DNA of 64,000 nucleotides from contig NZ_BNAF01000002.1 of assembly GCF_014653155.1 (NCBI RefSeq), forward strand, positions 248,001-312,000. Reading direction: 5' to 3'. The translations under genes and the position numbers were made by a program. Below the pieces are notes generated by a model. It was given only the letters and a program-made list of their open reading frames with translations, did not search any database and was not told where the DNA came from. The DNA comes from Sphingobacterium griseoflavum (GTDB lineage: Bacteria; Bacteroidota; Bacteroidia; Sphingobacteriales; Sphingobacteriaceae). Positions 1-8,848 of the stretch are shown piece after piece. The first letter of the stretch is position 1; each line of letters opens with the position of its first letter.

Positions 1-527
1 TCTTGGGCATTGATCTCCGCCAAATAGTTCAGCATCTTAAACCCATCGCCCATATGCTTGTCCTTATCGACATAGTAGACCATACTGGTTAATCGGTTAT
101 CCTTACTCGGAATGACCACATGTCGAACGACTAGAAAATCATGCTCAAAATCCCGATAATAGTAGTATGCATCCTTGCCCTGAAATTTTTCGTAATGGCT
201 ATAATCGAAGCCCTTCCTTCGATGTCGCAATACGGCAAGATGATAGTTCAACCTATTCTTGGGCTTGGCCGTAAAAAGCACCTGCACAGCCCTACCTTTT
301 AAACCCAACAACTGGAATATGTGTCGATCTTTGGGATAGAGGCTATCCAGACGAACTCCATAATCGCCATTGTAAGGAAGGTAGTCCATATAAAGCCAAA
401 CGTTGGACTGCCATGTTAAATTAAAATATTCATCCACACCATCGATAAAATGACCGTTTTTTGCAAATGGATAATTCCTGCAGGATGCCATCACCGAGAC
501 AGCCAATAGTACAAACAGAACCCTCAT
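1..527 (-). CDS. putative lipoprotein, 3' part outside window
   Basis: I do not recognise a family. The reading frame starts with ATG at 527 and runs off the left edge, giving 175 visible codons without a stop. The N-terminus is a short hydrophobic signal ending in M-A-S-C, a plausible lipobox, so the mature protein should be lipid-anchored in the envelope with Cys near residue 16. The rest is soluble and rich in Tyr, Lys, Arg and Asp, with no repeat or motif I can name. It lies on the same strand 110 bases downstream of the M56/TonB gene and could be its operon partner. Confidence 0.7.
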   Translation of the reverse strand, partial: MRVLFVLLAVSVMASCRNYPFAKNGHFIDGVDEYFNLTWQSNVWLYMDYLPYNGDYGVRLDSLYPKDRHIFQLLGLKGRAVQVLFTAKPKNRLNYHLAVLRHRRKGFDYSHYEKFQGKDAYYYYRDFEHDFLVVRHVVIPSKDNRLTSMVYYVDKDKHMGDGFKMLNYLAEINAQ

Positions 528-637
528 AAAAATTTCTAGCGATATCACCTAAATCAAAGTCAACAAAGGGGGCCAAGCGATTTGAACATAAACCAGGTGG
601 CATGTACCATGTCGCCAGGCCCTCCTAGGACGTAACC

Positions 638-1885
638 TTATCCCTTCTTTTCTCCTTCTAAATCTAATGTAATCGGCAAGGTGTAAGCTACTCGAACCTT
701 TCTGCCATTTTGGACACCGGGCATCCATTTCTCCGCCTTACGTAAAAGATCTAAGGCCGCTTCGCCCGTTCCATATCCTAAGTCTTTGATCAATTTAAAA
801 TTGGTAAGCGCTCCATCTGCTTCCACGATAAAGGAGATAATGATTTGTCCTTTCACCTCGGCATCGATCGCTTCCTGTGGATAGCTATAGTTTTCACCGA
901 TCCATTTCCGGAAGTTGGCCATCCCTCCAATAGGCTCTGGGTTCACCTCCGTTGCTGTAAAGATCTTTTGCTTTTCATCGGTCGCTTCCCTTTGGGTTTT
1001 CGTCGTGTCCTGTGAGGACGTGACCATCGTCGTCTGCGCTACCTTATTTTCTATATCGTGCACCATACTTTTTGCGTTGCTGCTGTTGAACAGCAACGTG
1101 GACAACAGGGTCAAGCCCAGCACGGGGGCTACGGAGAGGTATAGAAATTTATATCTATTCTGTGTTTTATCTTTAAATAACATAACAATTCGATTTTTTA
1201 AAAATGATTTTTGGGAAAACCCATGAAAAAAATGGTTTTGTTCCACCTGCATCGCTTGCGCCACGAGAAGTTCTGCGTAGGCGACTCGATCCACCGAGCT
1301 CTCCTCATCCGCGATGCATTCATGCTGAAATTTGAGCTCTTTAAGGTAGCGTAGCAAGACCGGATTGAACCAGTTGAACACCCGAACCAACTCGACAAAA
1401 ACGAGATCATAGCTATGTCCCTGTTCAACATGTATTTGTTCATGCGCTGCAATAACTCGGTTATCCGACACTTGATCCGCCAATACGACACTTCTGAAAA
1501 AAGCAAAGCTAAACGTATTGTTCCCCGATCGTAACAGCGTCAGCACCCGCGAACATCGAAAACATAACCACAGCAGCGCCAAGCCCACTCCTATCCAATA
1601 AACGACCTGCAGGATATCCTGCATGGATACTGCTCGATCTGCCTGTGGAGCCAGCAAGATCTCCTCTCCGAGGAATAAATTCAGATCAATATTTGGAAGC
1701 GTTTCTTCCGCAATCAAGCCGCGAGGCATATCGACAAATAGCCCGATCGGGACCAATAGCGATACGATAACCGCCCCAAGGAGATAGATTCTATTCAGCT
1801 GAAAGAAGGTGAGCTTTTTCAAAAAGATACTGTACAAGGCGTAGCATAACAGCAAACTAACGTTCACGAGAATAAGATAGACCAT
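638..1885 (-). CDS. M56 family metallopeptidase with C-terminal TonB domain (BlaR1-like)
   Basis: This is an inner-membrane sensor-protease of the BlaR1/MecR1 type, 415 residues. Predicted membrane segments lie near residues 1-20, 33-52, 92-110 and 245-268. The zinc motif HEQIH is at 148-152, and a second conserved HEC is near 188-190. After the last membrane segment a linker leads to a TonB C-terminal domain (about 315-415, containing YPQEAIDAEVKG). In this family the peptidase usually responds to a signal by inactivating the paired BlaI repressor; the gene for that repressor lies 30 bases upstream. The M56-TonB fusion is common in Bacteroidota. No beta-lactamase gene is visible nearby, so the signal and target are unknown. 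Confidence 0.88.
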   Translation of the reverse strand: MVYLILVNVSLLLCYALYSIFLKKLTFFQLNRIYLLGAVIVSLLVPIGLFVDMPRGLIAEETLPNIDLNLFLGEEILLAPQADRAVSMQDILQVVYWIGVGLALLWLCFRCSRVLTLLRSGNNTFSFAFFRSVVLADQVSDNRVIAAHEQIHVEQGHSYDLVFVELVRVFNWFNPVLLRYLKELKFQHECIADEESSVDRVAYAELLVAQAMQVEQNHFFHGFSQKSFLKNRIVMLFKDKTQNRYKFLYLSVAPVLGLTLLSTLLFNSSNAKSMVHDIENKVAQTTMVTSSQDTTKTQREATDEKQKIFTATEVNPEPIGGMANFRKWIGENYSYPQEAIDAEVKGQIIISFIVEADGALTNFKLIKDLGYGTGEAALDLLRKAEKWMPGVQNGRKVRVAYTLPITLDLEGEKKG

Positions 1886-1915
1886 AATAATGATGTTTAT
1901 AAAGGGGGTTAAACT

Positions 1916-2284
1916 TTACCTGTTTTTATCAATGATTTGCATAATTTCGTCCAGTTCCTTCACATCCATCTTCTTCTCTTCCAAGAAGAAAGATAACATG
2001 CTTTTAGCGGAATTGTCAAAGTAGTTATGCAGTAGTTTTCCGGTAATTAATTTCTTGTATTCTTCTTTACTGATCTTCGGCAAATAGCGGTGGCTTTTGC
2101 CAAAAGATTCATGCGCCACAAAACCCTTGGTTTCGAGGATGCGAATAATAGTTGATACGGTATTGTATGCAGGCTTCGGATCAGGCAAGTTGGCTATCAC
2201 ATCTTTTACAAATCCACCACCCATCTCCCACAGCTCTTGCATAATCTGCTCTTCGGCTTTCGTAAGTTCTTTTAATTCGTCCAT
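1916..2284 (-). CDS. BlaI/MecI/CopY family transcriptional repressor
   Basis: A small winged-helix repressor of about 122 residues. The sequence ELTKAEEQIMQELWEMG followed by AYNTVSTIIRILETKGF is typical of the BlaI DNA-binding domain; the C-terminal half (KLLHNYFDNSAKSMLSFFLEE) is the dimerisation part. I chose the ATG at 2284 because family members begin just before the ELT segment; an in-frame ATG at 2308 would add eight residues. It precedes the M56/TonB gene on the same strand, the usual repressor-sensor order. Two palindromes overlap its promoter and suggest autoregulation. Confidence 0.9.
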   Translation of the reverse strand: MDELKELTKAEEQIMQELWEMGGGFVKDVIANLPDPKPAYNTVSTIIRILETKGFVAHESFGKSHRYLPKISKEEYKKLITGKLLHNYFDNSAKSMLSFFLEEKKMDVKELDEIMQIIDKNR

Positions 2285-2332
2285 GATTCTTTGTATTAAC
2301 GCAGACAATATTGTCTATAATCGATTATACAA

Positions 2333-2380
2333 CAAATCTAAAACTAATTTTTTAGTTTTGCAACTAATTTTTTAGTTTTT
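2333..2380 (-). promoter_or_regulatory. blaI promoter overlapped by tandem palindromic operators
   Basis: On the minus strand a -7 element TAGATTTG (2340-2333) is preceded by TTG (2363-2361) with a 20-base spacer, which fits the Bacteroidetes promoter pattern. Two inverted repeats of the form AACTAA-TTTT-TTAGTT occupy about 2340-2359 and 2362-2380: the first fills the spacer, the second covers the -33 element. A further 14-base perfect palindrome (AGACAATATTGTCT, 2303-2316) lies just downstream, near the likely transcript start. The placement suggests operators for the BlaI protein; binding itself is inferred. Confidence 0.7.
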
Positions 2381-2421
2381 AAAATTTAGAACGTATTAAG
2401 CTGAATGACAATGCACTGAAA

Positions 2422-2832
2422 TTAATCAAAATCAATCTTGCCACGCATGGATTTTTTTTGTGCATTCTTTTTCTTTCTATCCAGCCGATCTAGCACCTTG
2501 GATTTGGGAATTTTCGTTGCGATACGTTTTTTATCGACTTTAAGAGCACTTTCCACTAAGGTTAGGAAACGCTGTATGACCAGTTCCTTGTTTTTCAGCT
2601 GGCTTCGGGTATCGGAAGCATCCAGCTGCAAGACACCTTCTTTGTTGAGCCTATTGGCTAACTTGGAGCTCAACTGTGTACGTTGACGAGCGGTGACGGA
2701 GGGGGACGCCAGGAGGTTCCAGTACAAGGAGACTTTAGATTCCACTTTGTTCACATGTTGCCCGCCGGCTCCGCCCGAGCGCGATGTGCTGAACACAACT
2801 TCCTTTAACAGTAATGTATGATCGATAGACAT
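2422..2832 (-). CDS. arfB: alternative ribosome-rescue factor ArfB (YaeJ), peptidyl-tRNA hydrolase
   Basis: Frees ribosomes stalled on non-stop mRNA by hydrolysing peptidyl-tRNA. The protein of 136 residues has the catalytic GGQ at 23-25 within GGAGGQHVNK, the short release-factor-like domain, and a basic C-terminal tail (RLDRKKKNAQKKSMRGK) that in ArfB enters the empty mRNA channel. It is much shorter than RF1/RF2 and lacks their codon-recognition domains. I chose ATG 2832 because homologues start a few residues before the LLKEVVFSTSRSGG segment; an upstream ATG would add 14 hydrophobic residues that do not fit. Confidence 0.9.
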   Translation of the reverse strand: MSIDHTLLLKEVVFSTSRSGGAGGQHVNKVESKVSLYWNLLASPSVTARQRTQLSSKLANRLNKEGVLQLDASDTRSQLKNKELVIQRFLTLVESALKVDKKRIATKIPKSKVLDRLDRKKKNAQKKSMRGKIDFD

Positions 2833-3025
2833 GAGCGTGGCGATGAGGTATACAAAAAAATTATTGCAAAACAATTATAAAACCATCCTTATATTTACGC
2901 AGTTAATTAACGGCATATGCATCAGTCAATATACACATTTTGTTGTTTTATTTGCTTCTGCATGACGGATTTTTCACCTACGAAAATCATTGGATCAGCT
3001 CCATGACAAAAAACAAACTATTCAT

Positions 3026-4162
3026 ATGAAAATTGGGATCGTGTGCTACCCCACATTTGGAGGGAGCGGTGTTGTCGCTACCGAGCTTGGAAAAGCTTTG
3101 GCCTCGAATGGGCACGAAATACATTTTATTACCTACTCGCAGCCTGCCCGTTTAGATTTTTTTTCTGAAAACCTCTACTACCATGAAGTCGCTATGGCAC
3201 AATATCCATTGTTCGACTTTTCACCCTACGAGTCTGCTTTGGCAAGCAAGCTTGTCGATGTCGTGAAATTTGAACAGCTCGATCTTCTGCACGTTCATTA
3301 CGCGATTCCGCACGCTTCTGTCGCCTATCTGGCCAAGCAAATCTTAGCCTCCTATGGAATCAGCATCCCGGTGGTGACGACCTTGCACGGTACCGATATT
3401 ACCTTAGTGGGAAAGGACAAAAGCTTTAGTCCTGTAGTTACCTTCTCAATCAACCAATCGGACGGCGTTACAACAGTTTCGGAAAGCCTCAAGGAACAGA
3501 CCTTGGCCTATTTTGACATAGACCGTGACATCCGGGTGATTCCCAACTTCATTGATTTTTCGCGTTTCCACAACAAGAGCAAGGAACATTTTAAACGCGC
3601 TATCGCTCCTGGCAACGAGCGTGTTATCACACACACCTCTAATTTTCGGAAGGTCAAAAACACACAGGATGTAGTGCGTATTTTCAAACGGGTGAATGAT
3701 GTGTTACCGAGCAAGCTGTTGATGGTCGGCGATGGACCCGAGCGCCATAACACCGAAGAGCTCGCGCGTGAGCTTGGTGTCAGTCAGGATGTTCGCTTTT
3801 TGGGTAAGCAAGATGCTATTGAAGAGATTTTATCCGTTTCGGATCTCTTTCTCATGCCCTCTTCGTCGGAAAGCTTTGGCTTGGCTGCTTTAGAGGCCAT
3901 GGCCTGCCACGTGCCGGTCGTTTCTTCGAATACCGGCGGTCTTCCCGAATTAAATGTACAAGGTGTAAGTGGTTTTCTGAGTGATATCGGTGATGTGGAC
4001 GATATGGCGAAGCACGCGATCCATATATTAGGAGATTGCGAGCGGCTACAAGCATTTAAAAATGCTGCTTTTGCACGGGCGCAGGAATTTGATATCGCAA
4101 AAATCCTCCCGCTATACGAAAGTTATTACGAAGAAGTCGTTTCGGCCACGAAAAAAGGCTAA
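3026..4162 (+). CDS. bshA: N-acetyl-alpha-D-glucosaminyl L-malate synthase BshA
   Basis: A GT4-type retaining glycosyltransferase that joins GlcNAc from UDP-GlcNAc to L-malate, the first step of bacillithiol synthesis. At 378 residues it has the family length. The N-terminus MKIGIVCYPTFGGSGVVATELG and the segment HVHYAIPHASVAYLAKQIL are characteristic, as are TTLHGTDITLVG and the sugar-nucleotide site MPSSSESFGLAALEAMACHVPVV. I chose the ATG at 3026; the longer frame begins with TTG and adds 12 residues absent from the family. bshB and bshC are not in the window. It is divergent from arfB. Confidence 0.93.
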   Translation: MKIGIVCYPTFGGSGVVATELGKALASNGHEIHFITYSQPARLDFFSENLYYHEVAMAQYPLFDFSPYESALASKLVDVVKFEQLDLLHVHYAIPHASVAYLAKQILASYGISIPVVTTLHGTDITLVGKDKSFSPVVTFSINQSDGVTTVSESLKEQTLAYFDIDRDIRVIPNFIDFSRFHNKSKEHFKRAIAPGNERVITHTSNFRKVKNTQDVVRIFKRVNDVLPSKLLMVGDGPERHNTEELARELGVSQDVRFLGKQDAIEEILSVSDLFLMPSSSESFGLAALEAMACHVPVVSSNTGGLPELNVQGVSGFLSDIGDVDDMAKHAIHILGDCERLQAFKNAAFARAQEFDIAKILPLYESYYEEVVSATKKG

Positions 4163-4192
4163 GATAATCGCCACACCGTGAAAAAAAAGTTT

Positions 4193-4200
4193 TATCTTTG
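4193..4200 (+). promoter_or_regulatory. Bacteroidetes -7 element upstream of pyrH
   Basis: TATCTTTG matches TAnnTTTG and lies 29 bases before the pyrH ATG. No clear TTG/TTTG is seen about 20 bases upstream, so only the -7 half is supported. It would drive the pyrH-frr pair. Confidence 0.5.
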
Positions 4201-4229
4201 GCTTTTGGGAATGCTCCAAAAAAACAAAC

Positions 4230-4934
4230 ATGAAATATAAACGTATCTTACTTAAACTTAGTGGTGAAGCCTTAATGGGCGAACAAAGTTACGGCATCGA
4301 CATCAACCGCGTGATGCAATATGCAAACGACATCAAAGAAATCCATAGTCAAGGGCTAGAAATTGCAATCGTCATTGGCGGAGGCAATATCTATCGGGGT
4401 TTAAGTGCAGAGAAGGCTGGCATGGATCGCGTGCAAGCGGATTACATGGGCATGTTGGCCACGGTGATCAACAGTATGGCTCTCCAAGATGCGTTAGAAA
4501 AGGTGGGACTTAAAACGCGACTTTTAACGGCTATAAAAATGGAGCAAATCTGTGAGCCCTTTATCCGTCGTAGAGCGGTACGCCACTTGGAAAAAGGCAG
4601 AATCGTGATTTTCGGTGCTGGAACGGGAAATCCTTATTTCACGACCGATACCGCCGCATCTTTACGCGCCATCGAAATCAATGCGGATGCTGTTCTGAAA
4701 GGAACACGCGTAGATGGCATCTATACAGCAGATCCGGAGAAAGATCCTTCCGCAAAAAGATACGACACCATTTCCTTCCAAGAAGTGTATGCGCAAGGTT
4801 TAAACGTTATGGATATGACGGCTTTTACACTGTGCCAAGAAAACAACCTCCCTATTATTGTATTCGACATGAATAAGCCCGGTAATTTGAAAAAATTAGC
4901 CGACGGTGCGCATATCGGAACTATTGTTAGTTAA
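4230..4934 (+). CDS. pyrH: UMP kinase
   Basis: Phosphorylates UMP to UDP in pyrimidine nucleotide synthesis; bacterial enzyme of the amino-acid kinase fold, hexameric and cytosolic. The 234 residues carry the N-terminal [11 protein letters not shown], the glycine-rich [25 protein letters not shown] and the late DPEKDPSAK loop, all typical of PyrH. Length is normal. It is followed 25 bases later by frr, the very common pyrH-frr arrangement, and the pair ends at a strong terminator. Confidence 0.97.
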   Translation: MKYKRILLKLSGEALMGEQSYGIDINRVMQYANDIKEIHSQGLEIAIVIGGGNIYRGLSAEKAGMDRVQADYMGMLATVINSMALQDALEKVGLKTRLLTAIKMEQICEPFIRRRAVRHLEKGRIVIFGAGTGNPYFTTDTAASLRAIEINADAVLKGTRVDGIYTADPEKDPSAKRYDTISFQEVYAQGLNVMDMTAFTLCQENNLPIIVFDMNKPGNLKKLADGAHIGTIVS

Positions 4935-4959
4935 GCTATTGTAAAGAAATAACAAAAAT

Positions 4960-5523
4960 ATGAACGAACTAATTTCCTTAGAACTAGACGACTGTAAAGA
5001 GAGCATGGGAAAAGCTGTTGCTCATGCAGAATCTGAGTTAACGAAAATCAGAGCAGGGAAAGCATCTCCTTCGATGTTGGACGGTATTTCCGTAGACTAT
5101 TACGGTAGCATGACACCGCTTTCACAGGTAAGTAATATCAATACAACGGATGCACGTACAATCGTTATCCAGCCTTGGGAAAAGAATATTTTAGGCGCCA
5201 TCGAAAAGGCTATCATGGATTCAAACCTTGGGTTGAATCCCCAAAATGACGGTACGATTATACGCCTTGCCATCCCTGTGTTAACTGAAGAACGCCGCCG
5301 GGATTTGGTTAAGAAGGTAAAGGAAGAGGCGGAGAAAGGACGTATCGCTATTCGTAATATAAGAAAAGACGCCAACGAATCGATAAAAAAACTGAAGAAC
5401 GATGGTGCTTCCGAGGATGAAATAAAATCGGGAGAGGCTGAAGTTCAAAAATTGACAGACAGCTTTATTGTTAAGGTGGACCAATTGGCTGAGCTGAAAG
5501 AAAAAGACGTAATGACCGTTTAA
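4960..5523 (+). CDS. frr: ribosome recycling factor
   Basis: Splits the post-termination ribosome together with EF-G. The protein has 187 residues, the usual length, and shows the conserved segments FIRAGKASPSML-like (KIRAGKASPSMLDGISVDYYG), TPLSQVSNI, IQPWEK and GIRIAIRNIRKDANESIKK-like sequence. Located directly after pyrH and probably cotranscribed with it. Confidence 0.97.
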   Translation: MNELISLELDDCKESMGKAVAHAESELTKIRAGKASPSMLDGISVDYYGSMTPLSQVSNINTTDARTIVIQPWEKNILGAIEKAIMDSNLGLNPQNDGTIIRLAIPVLTEERRRDLVKKVKEEAEKGRIAIRNIRKDANESIKKLKNDGASEDEIKSGEAEVQKLTDSFIVKVDQLAELKEKDVMTV

Positions 5524-5551
5524 CGGCCTTATTCAATACCATTTCAAAAAG

Positions 5552-5579
5552 GGATTCTCTGTGGGAGAATCCTTTTTTT
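5552..5579 (+). terminator. rho-independent terminator after frr
   Basis: Stem GGATTCTC / GAGAATCC with a five-base loop followed by seven T residues, 29 bases after the frr stop. Confidence 0.88.
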
Positions 5580-5634
5580 ATTTTCATTTTTTGATTAACT
5601 TCCCCTTGCAATCACCAATTTAAACAAACAGACT

Positions 5635-6609
5635 ATGCAACATAGTAGAAGAAAATTCCTGAAACAGGCAGGCCTAGGTGTATCGGCAGCCTTCCTAAGC
5701 CGCTATCTATATTCCTGCGGAGCAGAAGCATTGGGGAGTGGCCCCTTTCACAACATCGGGATACAATTGTTTTCCATTCGCGATTTAATAGCGGAAGATC
5801 CGGTTAAGACCTTAGAAACCGTGGGGAAGATTGGATACAAACACGTCGAAACATTTGGTGTGGATGCTTCCGCGGCTTCATTTTGGAACCTGAAAGTACC
5901 CGAGTTAAAAAAAGTGCTGGACGATAACGGTCTGAAAAGCCATAGTGGGCACTATGACATGTCGAAATACCTGAGCCGTTCGCAAAGCCAAAAAGAAAAC
6001 ATCGAGCGCTATATCGAAATTGCACATGATCTCGGGCAATCGCACATCGTCGCTCCGGTCACACCAATGGACGATATTAACAACCTCAAAGTGGAAGATT
6101 ACCAGTTCGCTGCCGATCAGCTAAACAAAGCTGGCGAAATGGCTAAAAAAGCCGGAATCAAAGTCGGATATCATAATCATTTTTGGGAATTTCGCGGCTT
6201 TGGAAATGGTACGAAGGGCCTGGATATCCTTTTGGCATTTACACAACCGGAACTGGTGGATTTCGAACTTGACCTCTTTTGGATAGAAAAAGCGGGCTAC
6301 ACGGCACAGTCTTACTTTGAGAAGTATCCCGGGCGCTTTACGATGTGGCACATCAAGGATATGGACAAACGTTTCACGACCCCTGTTGTAGGTGAAGCCT
6401 ACGACAAGGCAGGATTTATGGATATCATGAAAGAAATCAAGTACACGGAGGTAGGTACAGGAGCCATAGATTTCATCAACATCGCTAACTATGCCGATAA
6501 GGCGGGCTTAAAGTATGCTTTTGTCGAACAGGATGACATTTATATGCCGAACAAGTTTGAAAGCATTAAGAAAAGCTACGACTACGTGCAAAAATTCTTA
6601 ACCAAATAA
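5635..6609 (+). CDS. exported sugar phosphate isomerase/epimerase-like TIM-barrel protein
   Basis: 324 residues of the AP-endonuclease-2/xylose isomerase-like TIM-barrel superfamily. The N-terminus has a twin-arginine signal (S-R-R-K-F-L-K) and a Cys near residue 28 in LYSC, so export by Tat and possibly lipid anchoring are likely. Family features include GIQLFSIRDL, GYKHVETFG, KVGYHNHFWEF, DLFWIEKAG, WHIKDMD and FVEQDD, which hold the expected metal-binding Glu, Asp and His residues. Bacteroidota use many such proteins in sugar or polyol metabolism in the periplasm; the substrate cannot be read from the sequence. It is a single gene flanked by terminators. Confidence 0.85.
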   Translation: MQHSRRKFLKQAGLGVSAAFLSRYLYSCGAEALGSGPFHNIGIQLFSIRDLIAEDPVKTLETVGKIGYKHVETFGVDASAASFWNLKVPELKKVLDDNGLKSHSGHYDMSKYLSRSQSQKENIERYIEIAHDLGQSHIVAPVTPMDDINNLKVEDYQFAADQLNKAGEMAKKAGIKVGYHNHFWEFRGFGNGTKGLDILLAFTQPELVDFELDLFWIEKAGYTAQSYFEKYPGRFTMWHIKDMDKRFTTPVVGEAYDKAGFMDIMKEIKYTEVGTGAIDFINIANYADKAGLKYAFVEQDDIYMPNKFESIKKSYDYVQKFLTK

Positions 6610-6614
6610 CGAAA

Positions 6615-6658
6615 ACACAAAAGATAAAGGAATCTAACGATTCCTTTATCTTTTGTGT
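6615..6658. terminator. bidirectional terminator between the sugar isomerase gene and purE
   Basis: A perfect 20-base inverted repeat (arms 6615-6634 and 6639-6658, loop TAAC) starts six bases after one stop codon and ends three bases before the other. AT-rich arm ends allow it to serve both convergent genes. Confidence 0.85.
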
Positions 6659-6660
6659 GC

Positions 6661-7170
6661 TTAAAATGTCGTAGTCTCTACGTCCTGTGCATTCATTTCC
6701 ACAGCTTGCCGTAACTCGTCTTTGTACGCCAAAATACGGGCGGCGAGATCTTCAGATGATGTACCTAAGATCTGTGCGGCGAGAATGCCTGCATTTTTTG
6801 CTGCATTCAACGCAACCGTCGCCACGGGAATACCATTAGGCATTTGCAAGATCGACAAGACGGAATCCCAACCGTCGATAGAATTGGATGATTTTACAGG
6901 CACACCAATTACCGGAAGATGCGTAATAGATGCCACCATGCCCGGCAAGTGTGCGGCACCGCCGGCGCCAGCAATAATAACCTTCAGACCACGATCGCCG
7001 GCCGATTTGGCATAATGAAACATGCGCTCCGGTGTACGGTGGGCAGACACGATGGAAACCTCAAACGGTACTTCCAATTTCTTTAATATAGCGATGGCAT
7101 CTTGCATGACAGGGAGATCTGATTTACTTCCCATAATGATACCCACAATGGCTTTCTTTTCTAAACTCAT
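6661..7170 (-). CDS. purE: 5-(carboxyamino)imidazole ribonucleotide mutase
   Basis: Converts N5-CAIR to CAIR in purine synthesis. 169 residues with the class I PurE signature: GIIMGSKSDLPVMQ near the N-terminus, SAHRTPERMFHYA, and AGAGGAAHLPGMVAS. It follows purK by 11 bases on the same strand and is the last gene of the nuoA-nuoB-purK-purE run, which ends in the long hairpin at 6615-6658. Confidence 0.96.
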   Translation of the reverse strand: MSLEKKAIVGIIMGSKSDLPVMQDAIAILKKLEVPFEVSIVSAHRTPERMFHYAKSAGDRGLKVIIAGAGGAAHLPGMVASITHLPVIGVPVKSSNSIDGWDSVLSILQMPNGIPVATVALNAAKNAGILAAQILGTSSEDLAARILAYKDELRQAVEMNAQDVETTTF

Positions 7171-7181
7171 CTATATTTCTC

Positions 7182-8324
7182 TTAAGCTTTTACTTTCAAC
7201 GTCTCTTGTACCCATCGCGCATTCTTGATCGCGGCTTCCCGGTCGTCGTTAATGATACATACGTGTCCCATTTTACGGAATGGCTTTGTATATTTCTTTC
7301 CATACAAATGCACGAAAACACCTTCTCTACCCAAAACCTCTTCCACGCCGTCGTACTTTGCTAGTCCCTCATATTTCCCCTCCCCCAAAAGGTTGATCAT
7401 GACGGCGGTGGAACGCGCTGCCGTGGAGCCTAAAGGTAAATTAAATATCGCACGAAGGTGCTGTGCAAACTGCGATGTCAAGTTCCCTTCAATCGTTTGA
7501 TGCCCACTATTGTGCGGCCGGGGTGCAAGCTCGTTAACCAATATCTGTCCATCTTTGGTCAAAAACATTTCGACGGCCAATAAGCCAACGATCTGCAGAT
7601 CAGCAGCGATTTTCCGTGCAATGTCGTCTGCCTGCGTCTGTACTTCAAAAGGTAGCACGGAGGGGGATATCAGAAACTCTACTAAATTGGCTTCTGGATT
7701 AAATTCCATCTCCACAAGCGGAAAGGTAGCCACATCGCCACGATCATTCCGCGCAACGATTACCGCGATCTCTTTTTCAAAATCGACCAATTCTTCTACG
7801 AGGGATGGCTGCGTAAATGCATCTTCAATGTCTTGCACACTATTGATCCGCTTCACCCCTTTGCCGTCATAGCCGTCGCGTCGAAGCTTTTGGATATAAG
7901 GCAACGCAATGACAGACTCATACAGATTGTCCCGCGTAGAAATTAACTGGAAAGCTGCAGTGGGTATATCGTTTTGTTTGAAAAATTGCTTCTGCATCCC
8001 TTTATCCTGTATCAGCCGGATAACGCGCGACTGGGGATAGACGACGACACCTTCTTCCTCCAACTTTTCCAAGGCGTCCACATTTACCTTTTCGATTTCG
8101 ATCGTGATCATATCCAAATCCTTTCCGAAATTGTAGACTGTTTCGAAATCACTTAACGAACCGCACTCAAAACGGTTGCACAACTTACGGCATGGCGCAT
8201 TTTTGTCGGGATCCAACACGTGCACATTGACGTTGTAATTAATTGCCTCTTGAATAAGCATTCGCCCCAGTTGTCCACCGCCAAGAATTCCTAATTGCAA
8301 CTCACCATAAAAATCTTTTGCCAT
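7182..8324 (-). CDS. purK: 5-(carboxyamino)imidazole ribonucleotide synthase
   Basis: ATP-grasp enzyme that carboxylates AIR to N5-CAIR, using bicarbonate and ATP; works with PurE. 380 residues, normal length. Visible family marks are LGILGGGQLGRMLIQEA, YDGKGV, FEKEIAVIVARN and NELAPRPHNSGHQTIE. The gene lies 17 bases after nuoB and 11 bases before purE, suggesting one transcript for all four genes. Confidence 0.95.
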   Translation of the reverse strand: MAKDFYGELQLGILGGGQLGRMLIQEAINYNVNVHVLDPDKNAPCRKLCNRFECGSLSDFETVYNFGKDLDMITIEIEKVNVDALEKLEEEGVVVYPQSRVIRLIQDKGMQKQFFKQNDIPTAAFQLISTRDNLYESVIALPYIQKLRRDGYDGKGVKRINSVQDIEDAFTQPSLVEELVDFEKEIAVIVARNDRGDVATFPLVEMEFNPEANLVEFLISPSVLPFEVQTQADDIARKIAADLQIVGLLAVEMFLTKDGQILVNELAPRPHNSGHQTIEGNLTSQFAQHLRAIFNLPLGSTAARSTAVMINLLGEGKYEGLAKYDGVEEVLGREGVFVHLYGKKYTKPFRKMGHVCIINDDREAAIKNARWVQETLKVKA

Positions 8325-8341
8325 AATACTTTAAAACTATA

Positions 8342-8845
8342 TTAAACCTGCTCAGAAAAATATTGATCCTGTAGCACGCTTTCTTTTTCTATCTTTTTCT
8401 GAAGCTCTAAAAAAGCACCGATTAGCGCTTCGGGACGCGGCGGACAGCCTTGCACATAAACATCCACCGGAATGATCTTGTCCACGCCCTTCACGACATG
8501 ATAGCCATGCTGCCAGTAGGGTCCGCCACAATTTGAACAAGACCCCATAGAGATGACATATTTAGGCTCCGGCATCTGTTCGTAAAGCTTCTTGATGCGA
8601 TCCGCCATTTTAAACGTTACTGTTCCTGCAATGATCATCACATCAGACTGTCGTGGGGAAGGCCTTGGAAAAACGCCCAGCCGATCCAGATCATAGGTGG
8701 AGGCCATTGCCCCCATCATCTCGATTGCACAACAAGCAATACCAAAGCTGACCGGCCACATCGATGACAATCTTGCCCAATTAAGAAGATCGTCCATCTT
8801 TGCGACAATTACGCCCCCACTTTGTGCTTGTACTGCTGTACTCAT
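8342..8845 (-). CDS. nuoB: NADH-quinone oxidoreductase subunit B
   Basis: Peripheral-arm subunit of complex I that holds the terminal 4Fe-4S cluster N2. 167 residues with the conserved cysteine pattern: the adjacent pair in [11 protein letters not shown], a third in [13 protein letters not shown] and the last in [12 protein letters not shown]. It starts three bases after the nuoA stop. The remaining complex I genes do not follow; purK does. Confidence 0.95.
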   Translation of the reverse strand: MSTAVQAQSGGVIVAKMDDLLNWARLSSMWPVSFGIACCAIEMMGAMASTYDLDRLGVFPRPSPRQSDVMIIAGTVTFKMADRIKKLYEQMPEPKYVISMGSCSNCGGPYWQHGYHVVKGVDKIIPVDVYVQGCPPRPEALIGAFLELQKKIEKESVLQDQYFSEQV

Positions 8846-8848
8846 ATG

